Below, in pieces: positions 1 to 9,261 of a DNA stretch of 64,000 bases. Below the pieces are notes generated by a model, which was not told the DNA's origin, made no database searches, and was given only the letters and a program-made list of their open reading frames with translations. This stretch comes from Corynebacterium diphtheriae (GTDB lineage: Bacteria; Actinomycetota; Actinomycetes; Mycobacteriales; Mycobacteriaceae). Made by a program: the position numbers and the translations under genes. Location: NCBI RefSeq assembly GCF_001457455.1, contig NZ_LN831026.1:496001-560000 (forward strand). The letters are read 5' to 3'. Every line of letters begins with the position of its first letter. Within the stretch, counting starts at the first letter, position 1.

Positions 1-864
<864 letters not shown>

Positions 865-891
865 ACCGGAAAATCTGAAAGGTCTTCTTTC

Positions 892-2037
892 ATGCGTGAT
901 TACGTCGAAATCGGAATGGGTCGCGAGGCCCGCCGTACCTACCACCTCGACAGCGTTGCTATCGTGCCATCACGACGCACCCGCTCGTCCAAGGACGTAG
1001 ACACCACCTGGCACATCGATGCCTACACCTTCGACATCCCGTTCATGTCACACCCCACCGATGCTCTGGCAACACCAGACTTCGTGATCGAGATGGACAG
1101 GCAGGGTGGACTCGGCGTGATCAACGCGGAAGGCCTCTGGGGTCGCCACGCTGACCTCGACGCAGCAATCCAAGAAGTCATCACCGCCTACGGCGACGAC
1201 GAACTCGACCTCGGATCATGCAACCGTGCCACCAAAAAGCTCCAAGAACTCCATGCTGCTGCACTCGACACCGACCTTCTCGTCGAGCGCATCGCACAAG
1301 TTCGCTCATCGGGCGCAACCGTTGCAGTACGTGTATCGCCACAGCATTGCCACGAACTTGCTCCCATCCTGATCAAAGCAGGTGCTGAGCTCCTCATCGT
1401 GCAGGGCACCATCATCTCCGCTGAGCACGTGGAAACAAACGGTGAACCACTCAACCTCAAGGAATTCATCGGCTCCATTGATGTTCCAGTCATCGCCGGT
1501 GGTGTTAACGACTACACCACGGCACTGCATCTCATGCGCGCCGGTGCCGTAGGCATCATTGCCGGCGGTGGGCAAAATACTAACGATTGTGCGCTAGGAA
1601 TCGACGATTCTCTCGCAACAATCATCGCCGACGTTGCTGCCGCGCGCCGGGATTACTTGGATGAAACCGGTGGACGCTACGTGCACGTGATCGCAGACGG
1701 TCAAATCTTCACCTCCGGTGACGCTGTCAAGGCGATTGCATGTGGTGCCGACGCTGTGATCTTGGGTGAGCCACTAGCTCGTGCTGCCGAAGCTGGCGGC
1801 AAGGGACTGTACTGGCCATCTGCCGCGGCACACCCTCGATTCCCTCGTGGCGTGGTCGGCACCGCTGGTGTCATGCCGAAAACTGAGCAAGTGAGCTTGG
1901 AAGTGTTGCTGCACGGCCCATCTACGAATGTGTTCGGCGAAGAGAATTTCGTCGGCGGCCTCAAACGTGCGATGGCTAAGTGCGGCTACACGGACTTGAA
2001 GAGCTTCCAAAAAGTGGATCTGACAGTTCAGTTCTAA
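892..2037 (+). CDS. guaB3: GuaB3-family IMP dehydrogenase-like protein
   Basis: This 381-residue TIM-barrel paralogue of IMP dehydrogenase belongs to the GuaB3 family of actinobacteria and cyanobacteria, which lacks the CBS insertion. The start MRDYVEIGMGREARRTYHLD is typical, and the barrel carries VIAGGVNDYTTALHLMRAGA and the second-half signature VIADGQIFTSGDAVKAIACG. It follows guaB after 27 bp, with AAAGG about 8 bp before the ATG, so the two are probably cotranscribed. One copy of the dispersed palindrome is embedded in frame at 1597-1610 and reads GIDDSL. The family is clear. GuaB3 activity as a GMP reductase or related enzyme is inferred from the family, not from the sequence. Confidence 0.93.
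   Translation: MRDYVEIGMGREARRTYHLDSVAIVPSRRTRSSKDVDTTWHIDAYTFDIPFMSHPTDALATPDFVIEMDRQGGLGVINAEGLWGRHADLDAAIQEVITAYGDDELDLGSCNRATKKLQELHAAALDTDLLVERIAQVRSSGATVAVRVSPQHCHELAPILIKAGAELLIVQGTIISAEHVETNGEPLNLKEFIGSIDVPVIAGGVNDYTTALHLMRAGAVGIIAGGGQNTNDCALGIDDSLATIIADVAAARRDYLDETGGRYVHVIADGQIFTSGDAVKAIACGADAVILGEPLARAAEAGGKGLYWPSAAAHPRFPRGVVGTAGVMPKTEQVSLEVLLHGPSTNVFGEENFVGGLKRAMAKCGYTDLKSFQKVDLTVQF
1597..1610. repeat. Dispersed palindrome copy 1 (in guaB3)
   Basis: The perfect core GAATCGACGATTC is embedded in frame in guaB3 and read as GIDDS. The outer arms are not preserved. Confidence 0.8.
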
Positions 2038-2058
2038 CTGCCGTTAACGGTTTGCTAC

Positions 2059-2095
2059 AACGCGCACACTGCCAACATGAGGCGGGGTGCGCGTT
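2059..2095 (+). terminator. Terminator of guaB-guaB3
   Basis: The arms AACGCGCAC and GTGCGCGTT flank a loop of about 19 bases, and TTTTGTTT follows. It sits 20 bp after the guaB3 stop and separates the operon from ciuA. Confidence 0.75.
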
Positions 2096-2141
2096 TTGTT
2101 TCGATTAGATATCGATGGGGCTAACCCCATTCCCCTGATAG

Positions 2142-2160
2142 TTAGGGTTGTGTTACCTTG
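2142..2160. promoter_or_regulatory. Candidate DtxR operator of ciuA
   Basis: TTAGGGTTGTGTTACCTTG matches 12 of 19 positions of the DtxR consensus TTAGGTTAGCCTAACCTAA, including both outer half-sites TTAGG and ACCT. It ends 7 bp before the preferred ciuA start. ciuA/irp1 is known to be DtxR- and iron-repressed in C. diphtheriae; placing the operator here is my inference. Confidence 0.6.
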
Positions 2161-2167
2161 GGAAGCT

Positions 2168-3064
2168 ATGCATGTAAATCCATTAATCTCTGTTGCGCGT
2201 TCTAAAGCCTCGGCTTTGTTCGCAGCACTCGCGCTGGTTCTCGTCGTCACGCTAACCCTTGCTGGATGTTCCTCTGACAAGTCAGGGGAGACGACCGCAG
2301 AGGCGAAAAAAGACCCATCGAGTATCCGCGTCGTGGCCTTGGACTGGCGCTATGAGGAAATCCTTCATGCATTGGGTATCACCCCAGTAGGCATTGTGGA
2401 GATCGGCAAGTCCAAGGAGCCTCAGACACTAAAAGGCAAGCTCGAGGGTGTGACGTCGGTAGGCCAAGCAAAGCAGCCAAACTTGGAAGTCATCCAGTCG
2501 CTAGAACCTGACCTAATTCTGGCAAGCCCTACTCGCCAAGCAGCGATCATGGATCAGCTCAAAGAGATCGCTCCCACCCACGCCTACGGTGATACCTCCT
2601 ACACCGAAGTTCTAGACGCCATGGATGACATTGCCACCAAGGTAGGTGCGGAAGACAAAGCTAAGGAAGTTCGTACCCGTATCGAGTCCAAGGTTGCCCA
2701 AGCGAAAAACAAAGTAGAGCCAGGTACCCGCACTGCGCTGATTGGTTGGTCCAAGAACACCCTCTACACTTGGGTGAAAGATTCCTTTGCCGGATCTTTG
2801 CTCACCGCTGCTGGTTATGACTACGGCTACGACGGCGAGAAGTCTGCCATTGAATCGAAGACCGACGTTGCAGAGCTCACCGGCGACAAACTGCCAGAGA
2901 TGAAGCTTGACGTGATGTACCTCTACAACGACATCGAGGGATTCCGTTCTAGCCCTTATGCAGATGTTGTGTCTAACATCGTCGACGTTGAGCAAGATAC
3001 GTGGTCACGTTCGCGTGGCCCGCTGGCTGCAGAAGTCATGCTCGATCAGATCATCAACTCTTAA
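2168..3064 (+). CDS. ciuA: Iron-siderophore ABC transporter, substrate-binding lipoprotein
   Basis: This is the extracellular siderophore-binding lipoprotein of the Ciu system (also called Irp1 in C. diphtheriae), about 298 residues. The ATG at 2168 gives a proper signal peptide whose lipobox LAGC is followed by an acidic/polar linker. The same frame is open back to 2087, but that start lies inside the guaB3 terminator, so I reject it. The body is a FecB/PeripBP_2 fold: SIRVVALDWRYEEILHALGI, then LEPDLILASPTRQAAIMDQL. The permease gene follows after 30 bp. A DtxR-like box lies directly upstream. The assignment rests on the family plus the fixed order lipoprotein-permease-permease-ATPase-synthetase. 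Confidence 0.92.
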   Translation: MHVNPLISVARSKASALFAALALVLVVTLTLAGCSSDKSGETTAEAKKDPSSIRVVALDWRYEEILHALGITPVGIVEIGKSKEPQTLKGKLEGVTSVGQAKQPNLEVIQSLEPDLILASPTRQAAIMDQLKEIAPTHAYGDTSYTEVLDAMDDIATKVGAEDKAKEVRTRIESKVAQAKNKVEPGTRTALIGWSKNTLYTWVKDSFAGSLLTAAGYDYGYDGEKSAIESKTDVAELTGDKLPEMKLDVMYLYNDIEGFRSSPYADVVSNIVDVEQDTWSRSRGPLAAEVMLDQIINS

Positions 3065-3094
3065 AAACACTGACTATTTGTTAACTGTAGGTTT

Positions 3095-4084
3095 ATGAAA
3101 TCCCGTGCTGTATTGGCGAGCCTGTTTGCCTGCGGGATAGTTGTTGTGGCTATCGTATGGTGGCGCATATCTGGGGTATCGGCACCAGCCGATGCCCCTC
3201 AGCTATTCCCAGAATTGCTCAGTCTTGCCCGCGATCGTCTTCTCGCCGCCCTTATCGTTGGAGCATGCCTAGGTGTTGGCGGCGTCCTGCTGCGTACCGC
3301 CACCTCTAATCCATTAGCGGATCCCCACATCACTGGAGTCAACGCCGGAGCCGCGTTTGGTGCAGTAGCTTCGAGCTTTATCACCGGTTCTGCTACCGGT
3401 GCCTATCTATTGCCTGGGGCGCTCATCGGTGGGGCCTTGGCCGCAGGTTTTACCATCTCGTTGAGCGTGCGTGGTGCCGGACCTGAACTCAGTGGCGCCC
3501 ATGCAGTGCAAAAAATGGTGCTGCTGGGTATTGCTGTCTCGGCAGTATTTAGTGCCTTGACCGCCATCTTTTTGGTTCTCGATGAAGCACAATTGACTAC
3601 CATTTTGGCGTGGCTTAATGGTCGCCTCGCCGGTGTGCGTATGGGCGATCTGTGGCCAGCGTTGTGTGCTTTCGTGATGCTGTTTCCGGTACTTGTTGCT
3701 GGGGGAAGAGCTTTCGATTCTCTTGGGACAGGAGACGCCGTCAGTCGCGCGATTGGTGCGCATCCGGCGCGGGTACGGACCTTGGCGATCGTTGCCTCAG
3801 TGGTGCTAACCGCGACATGTGTAGCTGCTGCTGGCCCTATTGGTTTTTTGGGTTTGCTGGCTGCGGTAGTGGCACAACGTATCGCGGGGCGAGCGCATCG
3901 ACGTAGCCTCGTGGTCGCTGCAGCCGTTGGCGCCACCACACTGCTAGTCGCCGATACTGTCGGGCAAACATTGTGGGCTCCTGCGGAAACGCCCGTGGGA
4001 ATCTTGACAGGTATTGCAGGCGTGCCGCTATTGCTGTGGGGGATTCGTTCGCTGGGGTCGGGAACGAAGAGGCAGGGTAAGTAA
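3095..4084 (+). CDS. ciuB: Siderophore ABC transporter permease 1 (FecCD family)
   Basis: This 329-residue polytopic membrane protein of the BtuC/FecCD family forms one half of the channel that moves ferric siderophore through the membrane. Family signatures are RLLAALIVGACLGVGGVLLR, TSNPLADPHITGVNAGAAFG, the region AGPIGFLGLLAAVVAQRIAG and the C-terminal ETPVGILTGIAGVPLLLW. Its stop overlaps the start of the second permease (TAATG), which indicates translational coupling. The start is the ATG at 3095; the Shine-Dalgarno is weak. Confidence 0.92.
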   Translation: MKSRAVLASLFACGIVVVAIVWWRISGVSAPADAPQLFPELLSLARDRLLAALIVGACLGVGGVLLRTATSNPLADPHITGVNAGAAFGAVASSFITGSATGAYLLPGALIGGALAAGFTISLSVRGAGPELSGAHAVQKMVLLGIAVSAVFSALTAIFLVLDEAQLTTILAWLNGRLAGVRMGDLWPALCAFVMLFPVLVAGGRAFDSLGTGDAVSRAIGAHPARVRTLAIVASVVLTATCVAAAGPIGFLGLLAAVVAQRIAGRAHRRSLVVAAAVGATTLLVADTVGQTLWAPAETPVGILTGIAGVPLLLWGIRSLGSGTKRQGK

Positions 4085-5067
4085 TGGCGCAGAAAAAGAC
4101 ATTTGTTATCGCTCTTGTTGTGAGTACTGCTTGCTTGGTGTTGGCATGCTTGTTGGGCATGGCTATTGGGGCGGTGCAAAAATCTTTGCCCGAGGTTGTT
4201 GCTGGGCTCATCAGTGGCGAAAGCTTGTATTGGCGCTACCGCATGCCGCGCATCGTGGTGGGAGTACTAGCGGGTGTTGGTATGGCGGTATCAGGCAGTT
4301 TGCTGCAGACGTCGTTACGCAACCCGCTTGCGGCCCCCGATACGCTGGGGATCACGGCCGGTGGTGGGCTCGCTGCCGTAGTGGCGTTGCTTGGCTTCGG
4401 GCAGCTGTCGCCGCTTGCGCTCACCCCGATCGCCTTTGCGGGATCGCTGCTCGGTGCCGTGGTGGTTTTGCTGGCAGCAGGGAAGTCGATCTTCGATCCG
4501 GCACGGTTGGCGCTGACAGGTGTTGCCGTGTCTGTTGGGCTTGCCGCCGTCACCCAACTGTTGCTGGTACGCGTTGCCCCTGAAGCGGGTGCGGCGATGA
4601 CGTGGCTTAAAGGCTCGCTTTATGCCAGAACGATGGCCGATGCGATGACAGTTGCACCCGTAGTTATCATCGGATGCGTTGTAGCTTTAATCGGTGCAAA
4701 GCACTTTAATGCATTAGCGCTTGACGACGCGATGATGACGAGCATTGGTGTGCGTAGTCGGGCCTTGCGGTTAGTGGCACTGGGCGTAGCCATCGCATGT
4801 GGCTCTGCTGCCGTGGCTGCGGCAGGCGTGCTCGGATTCGTCGGATTGATTATTCCGCATGCCGCGAAGTTACTGGTAGGGCAGGCCTTATCGCGCCAAA
4901 TTCCTGTGGCTGCGGTGGCGGGTGCTGCGCTAGTGGTTGCTACCGATGCGGTTGGCCGATGGGCATTCGCGCCAACAGAAATCCCAGTAGGCGCGCTCAT
5001 CGCGATCGTTGGTGCGCCGTACTTTATTTACTTAGTTCATCGCGTGACAAGTGTGAAGAGGAAATAA
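4084..5067 (+). CDS. ciuC: Siderophore ABC transporter permease 2 (FecCD family)
   Basis: This is the second FecCD/BtuC-type permease, 327 residues, partner of the preceding one. It shows YRMPRIVVGVLAGVGMAVSG, the family signature NPLAAPDTLGITAGGGLAA, the coupling-helix region GVLGFVGLIIPHAAKLLVG and EIPVGALIAIVGAPYFIYL. Two non-identical permeases imply a heterodimeric channel. The ATG overlaps the upstream stop by one base, and the ATPase gene follows after 3 bp, so the three genes form a tight operon. Confidence 0.92.
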   Translation: MAQKKTFVIALVVSTACLVLACLLGMAIGAVQKSLPEVVAGLISGESLYWRYRMPRIVVGVLAGVGMAVSGSLLQTSLRNPLAAPDTLGITAGGGLAAVVALLGFGQLSPLALTPIAFAGSLLGAVVVLLAAGKSIFDPARLALTGVAVSVGLAAVTQLLLVRVAPEAGAAMTWLKGSLYARTMADAMTVAPVVIIGCVVALIGAKHFNALALDDAMMTSIGVRSRALRLVALGVAIACGSAAVAAAGVLGFVGLIIPHAAKLLVGQALSRQIPVAAVAGAALVVATDAVGRWAFAPTEIPVGALIAIVGAPYFIYLVHRVTSVKRK

Positions 5068-5070
5068 AAC

Positions 5071-5883
5071 ATGGACCGTAATTCCACAGCAACAATGCCG
5101 CAACAGTCCTTGGGCTGTACGTCGATGTCTGCAGGGTACGGGGCAGAATTGATTGTTCGAGATGTTTCGCTCGACGTTCCAGCGGGCAAGATTACCGCGT
5201 TGATCGGGCCAAACGGTAGCGGAAAGTCGACCCTGCTGAAGGTGCTTGGCAGGCAGCTGCGTGCAGAAAGCGGCCAGGTGACGTTGGATGGCCGAGTTAT
5301 TGCGGATTTTGGTGCGCGGGAGTTCGCACGGAATCTTGCATTCCTTCCGCAACAGCCGGTGGTCCCAGACGGCATGACGGTGCGTGAGCTTATTTCTTTT
5401 GGACGCTATCCATATTCGGGCGCGTTTGCGTCGTTAAGTGCGGCAGATCATGCTGCCATTGAGCGGGCTGCTGCGGCGACGAGTATCACTGAGTTTTTGG
5501 ACGTCGATGCCATGGCATTGTCCGGTGGGCAGAAACAACGCATGTGGATCGCGGTCACGCTGGCGCAAGAAACCGGAATTTTGCTTCTCGACGAACCCAC
5601 GACCTTCCTTGATCCTGCGCATCAATTGGCGATTCTTGATCTGGTTCATGAGCTGAATCAGCAAGGCCGCACGATTGTGATGGTGTTGCATGATATGGCG
5701 CATGCGGCAAAGTATTCCGACCATGTGGTGGTGATGAAAAATGGGGAAGTTTTGCAGCAAGGGCCAACGCAGTCAACGTTGGATTCTGGGCTGATTGAGC
5801 AGGCTTTTGGTATTTCTACCATGATGGTGACCGATCCAGAGACGAATCGCCAACTTCCGATTGCCTATGGCATCAAACGATAG
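5071..5883 (+). CDS. ciuD: Siderophore ABC transporter ATPase
   Basis: This 270-residue cytoplasmic ATPase energises the CiuBC permease. Walker A is GPNGSGKST (about residues 47-55), the signature is LSGGQKQR, Walker B is ILLLDEPTTFLD, and the switch His lies in VMVLHDMAHAAKY. Length and order are typical of FepC/FhuC proteins. The gene starts 3 bp after the second permease. Directly after its stop lies a strong DtxR-like operator that begins a separate iron-controlled unit with ciuE. Confidence 0.93.
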   Translation: MDRNSTATMPQQSLGCTSMSAGYGAELIVRDVSLDVPAGKITALIGPNGSGKSTLLKVLGRQLRAESGQVTLDGRVIADFGAREFARNLAFLPQQPVVPDGMTVRELISFGRYPYSGAFASLSAADHAAIERAAAATSITEFLDVDAMALSGGQKQRMWIAVTLAQETGILLLDEPTTFLDPAHQLAILDLVHELNQQGRTIVMVLHDMAHAAKYSDHVVVMKNGEVLQQGPTQSTLDSGLIEQAFGISTMMVTDPETNRQLPIAYGIKR

Positions 5884-5884
5884 T

Positions 5885-5903
5885 TTAGGGTAGCTTCGCC
5901 TAA
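5885..5903. promoter_or_regulatory. Strong DtxR-type operator abutting the ciuE start
   Basis: TTAGGGTAGCTTCGCCTAA matches 15 of 19 positions of the DtxR consensus, with perfect TTAGG and CCTAA ends. It ends one base before the GTG of ciuE, so the repressor would cover both promoter and start region. Confidence 0.78.
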
Positions 5904-5904
5904 T

Positions 5905-8900
5905 GTGTTAGAAAATGGTTATATATCCCAGAGTAATTGTGAATCCGACATCCGCGGTCGCCTCCTAGCCGCACTCATCGACGAACACCTGATCACCCCT
6001 GAGACACACCACAAACTCACCAACACCACAACCCCGCCAGCCGACCTGCTTCGTCAACTAGCGCAGGACAACCAGCTGACCATCACGCCCACCAACCTCG
6101 AACGTGCCTGCGCCGAAATCGCCGACAGCGTGGTGGGTCTCCACCGCGCACGCACCGCTATCACACAACGCTGGGAACAAGCGCTGAATGCACAAACCGC
6201 AACCAATACGTCCCAGACTCCCTACAGCGACCTCATCCAAGCCCTGCGACAGCGTTGTCGACTAGAAGACCGCGGATCGTCTGCCATGTTGGCACGCTGC
6301 GAACAACTCGTCTGCGACGGGCATCCTGCACATCCTGCGGCTAAGACTTCGTTAGGAATCGGCGATTCTTTCCTACACGTCCTCCCAGAACAAACAGAAA
6401 CGATCCAGCTACGCTTCGTCGCCGTCGACACCGACCATGCCGTCGTCGTAGGAGGACACCCAGTAGAAACCATCAGTGAAGCCATGCCGCTATTGGGCGC
6501 GCGACTAAACGCTGAGCTAGAGCGTCGTGAATTACACCATCACAGCGTGATCCCCGTGCACCCATTCCAATGGGACAACGTGATTAACAGCGAATTTGCT
6601 GAAGAAATCGCCTCTGGAACGATCGTGCTCCTCGAAACGACCGCCACCGCAGAACCCCTCATGTCCGTGCGCACACTGCGTGTCAGCGACGCTACTGGTT
6701 CCATGCACATCAAAGTGGCGCTCGAAATCCAGCTCACCGGCGCAGTGCGAGGAGTATCAGCAGGAGCCGTCGCAGCGCCCGCCATCGCCAGCATTATCGA
6801 CGACGCCTGCACCCTCGACGCCGGGTTCATTCCCCGAACCGACATCGACCAACCAGCATTTAGCGTTGCCTATGACCGCAGCGCCATCCGCTGGAATGCC
6901 GACAGCGGAATCCGCGCCCACTGTTTTGGCGCCGTGCTTCGCGACGACCCGACAGGAAAAGCAGATGACGAGATCGCGATGCCCGTCGCAACGCTGCTAG
7001 CACGCAACCCACTCACCGGCGCCACCATCGCAGCAGACCTCATCGACGAACTCAGCCACCGCCACAACCGCCACCGCGACGACATCGCCACCGACTGGTT
7101 TACCGCACTCGGAAAGCTCCTATTCGTCCCAGCCGTAGCCCTCATCGCACGATGGGGAATAGCGCTCGAACCACACCCCCAAAACACCATCATCATTCTT
7201 CGCGACGGCATGCCCCACCGCATCGTCGTCCGTGACCTAGGCGGCTGTCGACTCTGGGCAAACGGACCCCTTGCCGCGCACCCCATCGTCGACAAGCTGC
7301 GCGCCACCGCACTGATAGAAAACGACCTCATTCGACTCATCGACAAAGTCTTCTATCCACTCGTAGCCAACCTACACCGCAACCTCATCACAGCCGCTGC
7401 TATAACCAAACCAGCCCAGCAGCGCATTAACCTCGCACTCTCAACACACATCGCCCGAGAATATTGGCGTACCACCGCCTCCCACCTGCACCCAGCCGAC
7501 ACGGTCGCCATCGTCTTCCAACGCATCTTGGGGCCCGTTTTGCCAGTTAAACGAGTCCTCGGCATGCGGCTATCGGGAGCTGTCACCGAACAAGAATATG
7601 TAGCAGACATCAACCCTTTCGAAAACCTCGAATTACTCACACCAGAGTCCCTCCGCGCCGCATGCGCACCATACTCCGATTGGGCCCACGAAACCTTAGC
7701 GACCCGACTCCACGATGCTGCTGTTAGGGAAGGAATCGACGATTCCTTCCCAACCCTTCGAGACGACATCGCCAATGCGGAGGAAAACCTAGCCCTCGTT
7801 CGTGCCCAAGTCACCTCCCGTGTGAACACCCCAGAAAGCTACTGGGATCTTCTCAAGGGCCTACCACCGCACGCAGCCATGATTGCCGCCGACTCCTACG
7901 CCATCAGCGGTCACAACGTACACCCCCTCGCAAAACTACGGCGCGGATTCAGCATCGAAGAATCCGCAGCCTACGGGCCCGAAGCTGGCATGAGTACCGA
8001 CCTGCGTCTGGTGGGCGTCGATAAGCGAATGATCGACACCTCCACCACAGCCGACTGTGTCCAACTGATCGCCCACCACTTCCCACACCACATCGCATAC
8101 GCGCGTACTCACCTGCACGAACAGGGACTCGACGCAGATTCCTACGCCATCATCCCCGTGCACCCCTGGCAACTAGAACATGTCATCCGCGAAGCATTTG
8201 CCGAGGACATTGCTGACCACACGATGGTGCCGATTCCCAATATCGCCATCGCCGCACATCCCACCATCTCGTTGCGCACCTTAGTTCCACATGCACCTAC
8301 CCCCAGCGGGACTCGACCCTTTATCAAATGCGCTGTCGATGTCACGTTGACCTCCACACGACGCTCGATCTCCCAAGACAGCGCACTCGGTACGCCCCGA
8401 GTTGCCGGCCTAGTTGCCACCGCATTGGAACAACTTCGTAGAGAAACCAATGTGCAACCGCGCGCAGTGGTGGTCCCAGAATTGAGCGGATTAGCCCTTA
8501 GCCGCGATGAAAGGTCGGAAGGAATCGACGATTCCTTCCGAAAAACACGCCAAAGAGGGCTCTCGGTGCTCCTGCGTGACGACGCCACAGCGTATCTCGC
8601 GCCGGGTGAAATCGCGGTAAGTGCGTGTGCTTTGCGCGGGCATGAAGGTGTGGTTCCAAGTCCGCTGCGCGATATTAATGAGGAGTTTTTCGACGACTAT
8701 GTGTACGACCTGATGTCGACAGTCCTCGGACTCATGATGGTGAAAGGCATTGCGTTAGAGCAGCACCTGCAAAATACGCTGGTGCGCATTGACCTCAGCG
8801 GTAAGACACCGGTGTATCGCGGCATAATGCTGCGCGACTTTTCGGGCTTGCGGGCGTGGGCTCCTCGGCTACAGCAGTGGGCCAGTGATCAGGTTTTTGA

Positions 8901-9228
8901 ACCCGGCGCGATCACGTTGACTGATGACCATGAGGAGTTTGTGAATAAGGGCTTTTATGCGTCGGTGTTTGGCAACCTTGATGGCATTGTCGACGAATAT
9001 TCCCAGGCACGGGGTGTGGATGCGCAGAGTTTGTGGGAGCGGGTGCATGTGCAGATCAATCGGTTTGTGCAGGAAGCTGCGGGGATGTTGCCGGCTGTGG
9101 ATATGGAGTGGATGCGGCGAGAAACGATCCGGCGTAAGGGGTTTGTGTCGATGAGTTTGCAGGGGTCTAGTGCGGATATTTATGTAGAGGAGCGTAATCC
9201 GTTGGCGGCTAATCCTGCGTGGGCCTAG
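5905..9228 (+). CDS. ciuE: Two-module IucA/IucC-type siderophore synthetase
   Basis: This 1107-residue cytoplasmic NIS (non-ribosomal-peptide-synthetase-independent) synthetase would ATP-dependently join carboxylate and amine units of the siderophore. It consists of two fused IucA/IucC modules. Module 1 (about residues 130-560) has VIPVHPFQWDN, EPHPQNTIIILRDG and VVRDLGGCRLW. Module 2 (about 640-1100) has IIPVHPWQLEH, ALEQHLQNTLVRID and MLRDFSGLRAW. Single-module enzymes are near 600 residues, so this is a natural fusion as known for C. diphtheriae CiuE. The GTG at 5905 has no Shine-Dalgarno and directly follows a DtxR operator, suggesting a leaderless mRNA. Three palindromes lie in frame, one in the inter-module linker. 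Confidence 0.92.
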   Translation: MLENGYISQSNCESDIRGRLLAALIDEHLITPETHHKLTNTTTPPADLLRQLAQDNQLTITPTNLERACAEIADSVVGLHRARTAITQRWEQALNAQTATNTSQTPYSDLIQALRQRCRLEDRGSSAMLARCEQLVCDGHPAHPAAKTSLGIGDSFLHVLPEQTETIQLRFVAVDTDHAVVVGGHPVETISEAMPLLGARLNAELERRELHHHSVIPVHPFQWDNVINSEFAEEIASGTIVLLETTATAEPLMSVRTLRVSDATGSMHIKVALEIQLTGAVRGVSAGAVAAPAIASIIDDACTLDAGFIPRTDIDQPAFSVAYDRSAIRWNADSGIRAHCFGAVLRDDPTGKADDEIAMPVATLLARNPLTGATIAADLIDELSHRHNRHRDDIATDWFTALGKLLFVPAVALIARWGIALEPHPQNTIIILRDGMPHRIVVRDLGGCRLWANGPLAAHPIVDKLRATALIENDLIRLIDKVFYPLVANLHRNLITAAAITKPAQQRINLALSTHIAREYWRTTASHLHPADTVAIVFQRILGPVLPVKRVLGMRLSGAVTEQEYVADINPFENLELLTPESLRAACAPYSDWAHETLATRLHDAAVREGIDDSFPTLRDDIANAEENLALVRAQVTSRVNTPESYWDLLKGLPPHAAMIAADSYAISGHNVHPLAKLRRGFSIEESAAYGPEAGMSTDLRLVGVDKRMIDTSTTADCVQLIAHHFPHHIAYARTHLHEQGLDADSYAIIPVHPWQLEHVIREAFAEDIADHTMVPIPNIAIAAHPTISLRTLVPHAPTPSGTRPFIKCAVDVTLTSTRRSISQDSALGTPRVAGLVATALEQLRRETNVQPRAVVVPELSGLALSRDERSEGIDDSFRKTRQRGLSVLLRDDATAYLAPGEIAVSACALRGHEGVVPSPLRDINEEFFDDYVYDLMSTVLGLMMVKGIALEQHLQNTLVRIDLSGKTPVYRGIMLRDFSGLRAWAPRLQQWASDQVFEPGAITLTDDHEEFVNKGFYASVFGNLDGIVDEYSQARGVDAQSLWERVHVQINRFVQEAAGMLPAVDMEWMRRETIRRKGFVSMSLQGSSADIYVEERNPLAANPAWA
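6353..6375. repeat. Dispersed palindrome copy 2 (in ciuE)
   Basis: The core GAATCGGCGATTC with TAGG/CCTA arms is translated in frame as LGIGDSFL. Confidence 0.8.
7727..7751. repeat. Dispersed palindrome copy 3 (in ciuE linker)
   Basis: A 25-bp perfect palindrome with core GAATCGACGATTC and arms GGGAAG/CTTCCC. It reads REGIDDSFP between the two synthetase modules. Confidence 0.92.
8515..8541. repeat. Dispersed palindrome copy 4 (in ciuE)
   Basis: A 27-bp perfect palindrome with arms TCGGAAG/CTTCCGA, in frame as SEGIDDSFRK within module 2. Confidence 0.92.
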
Positions 9229-9261
9229 GCGTATAGATCGGGGGAGGATAAGGAAGGAGCT

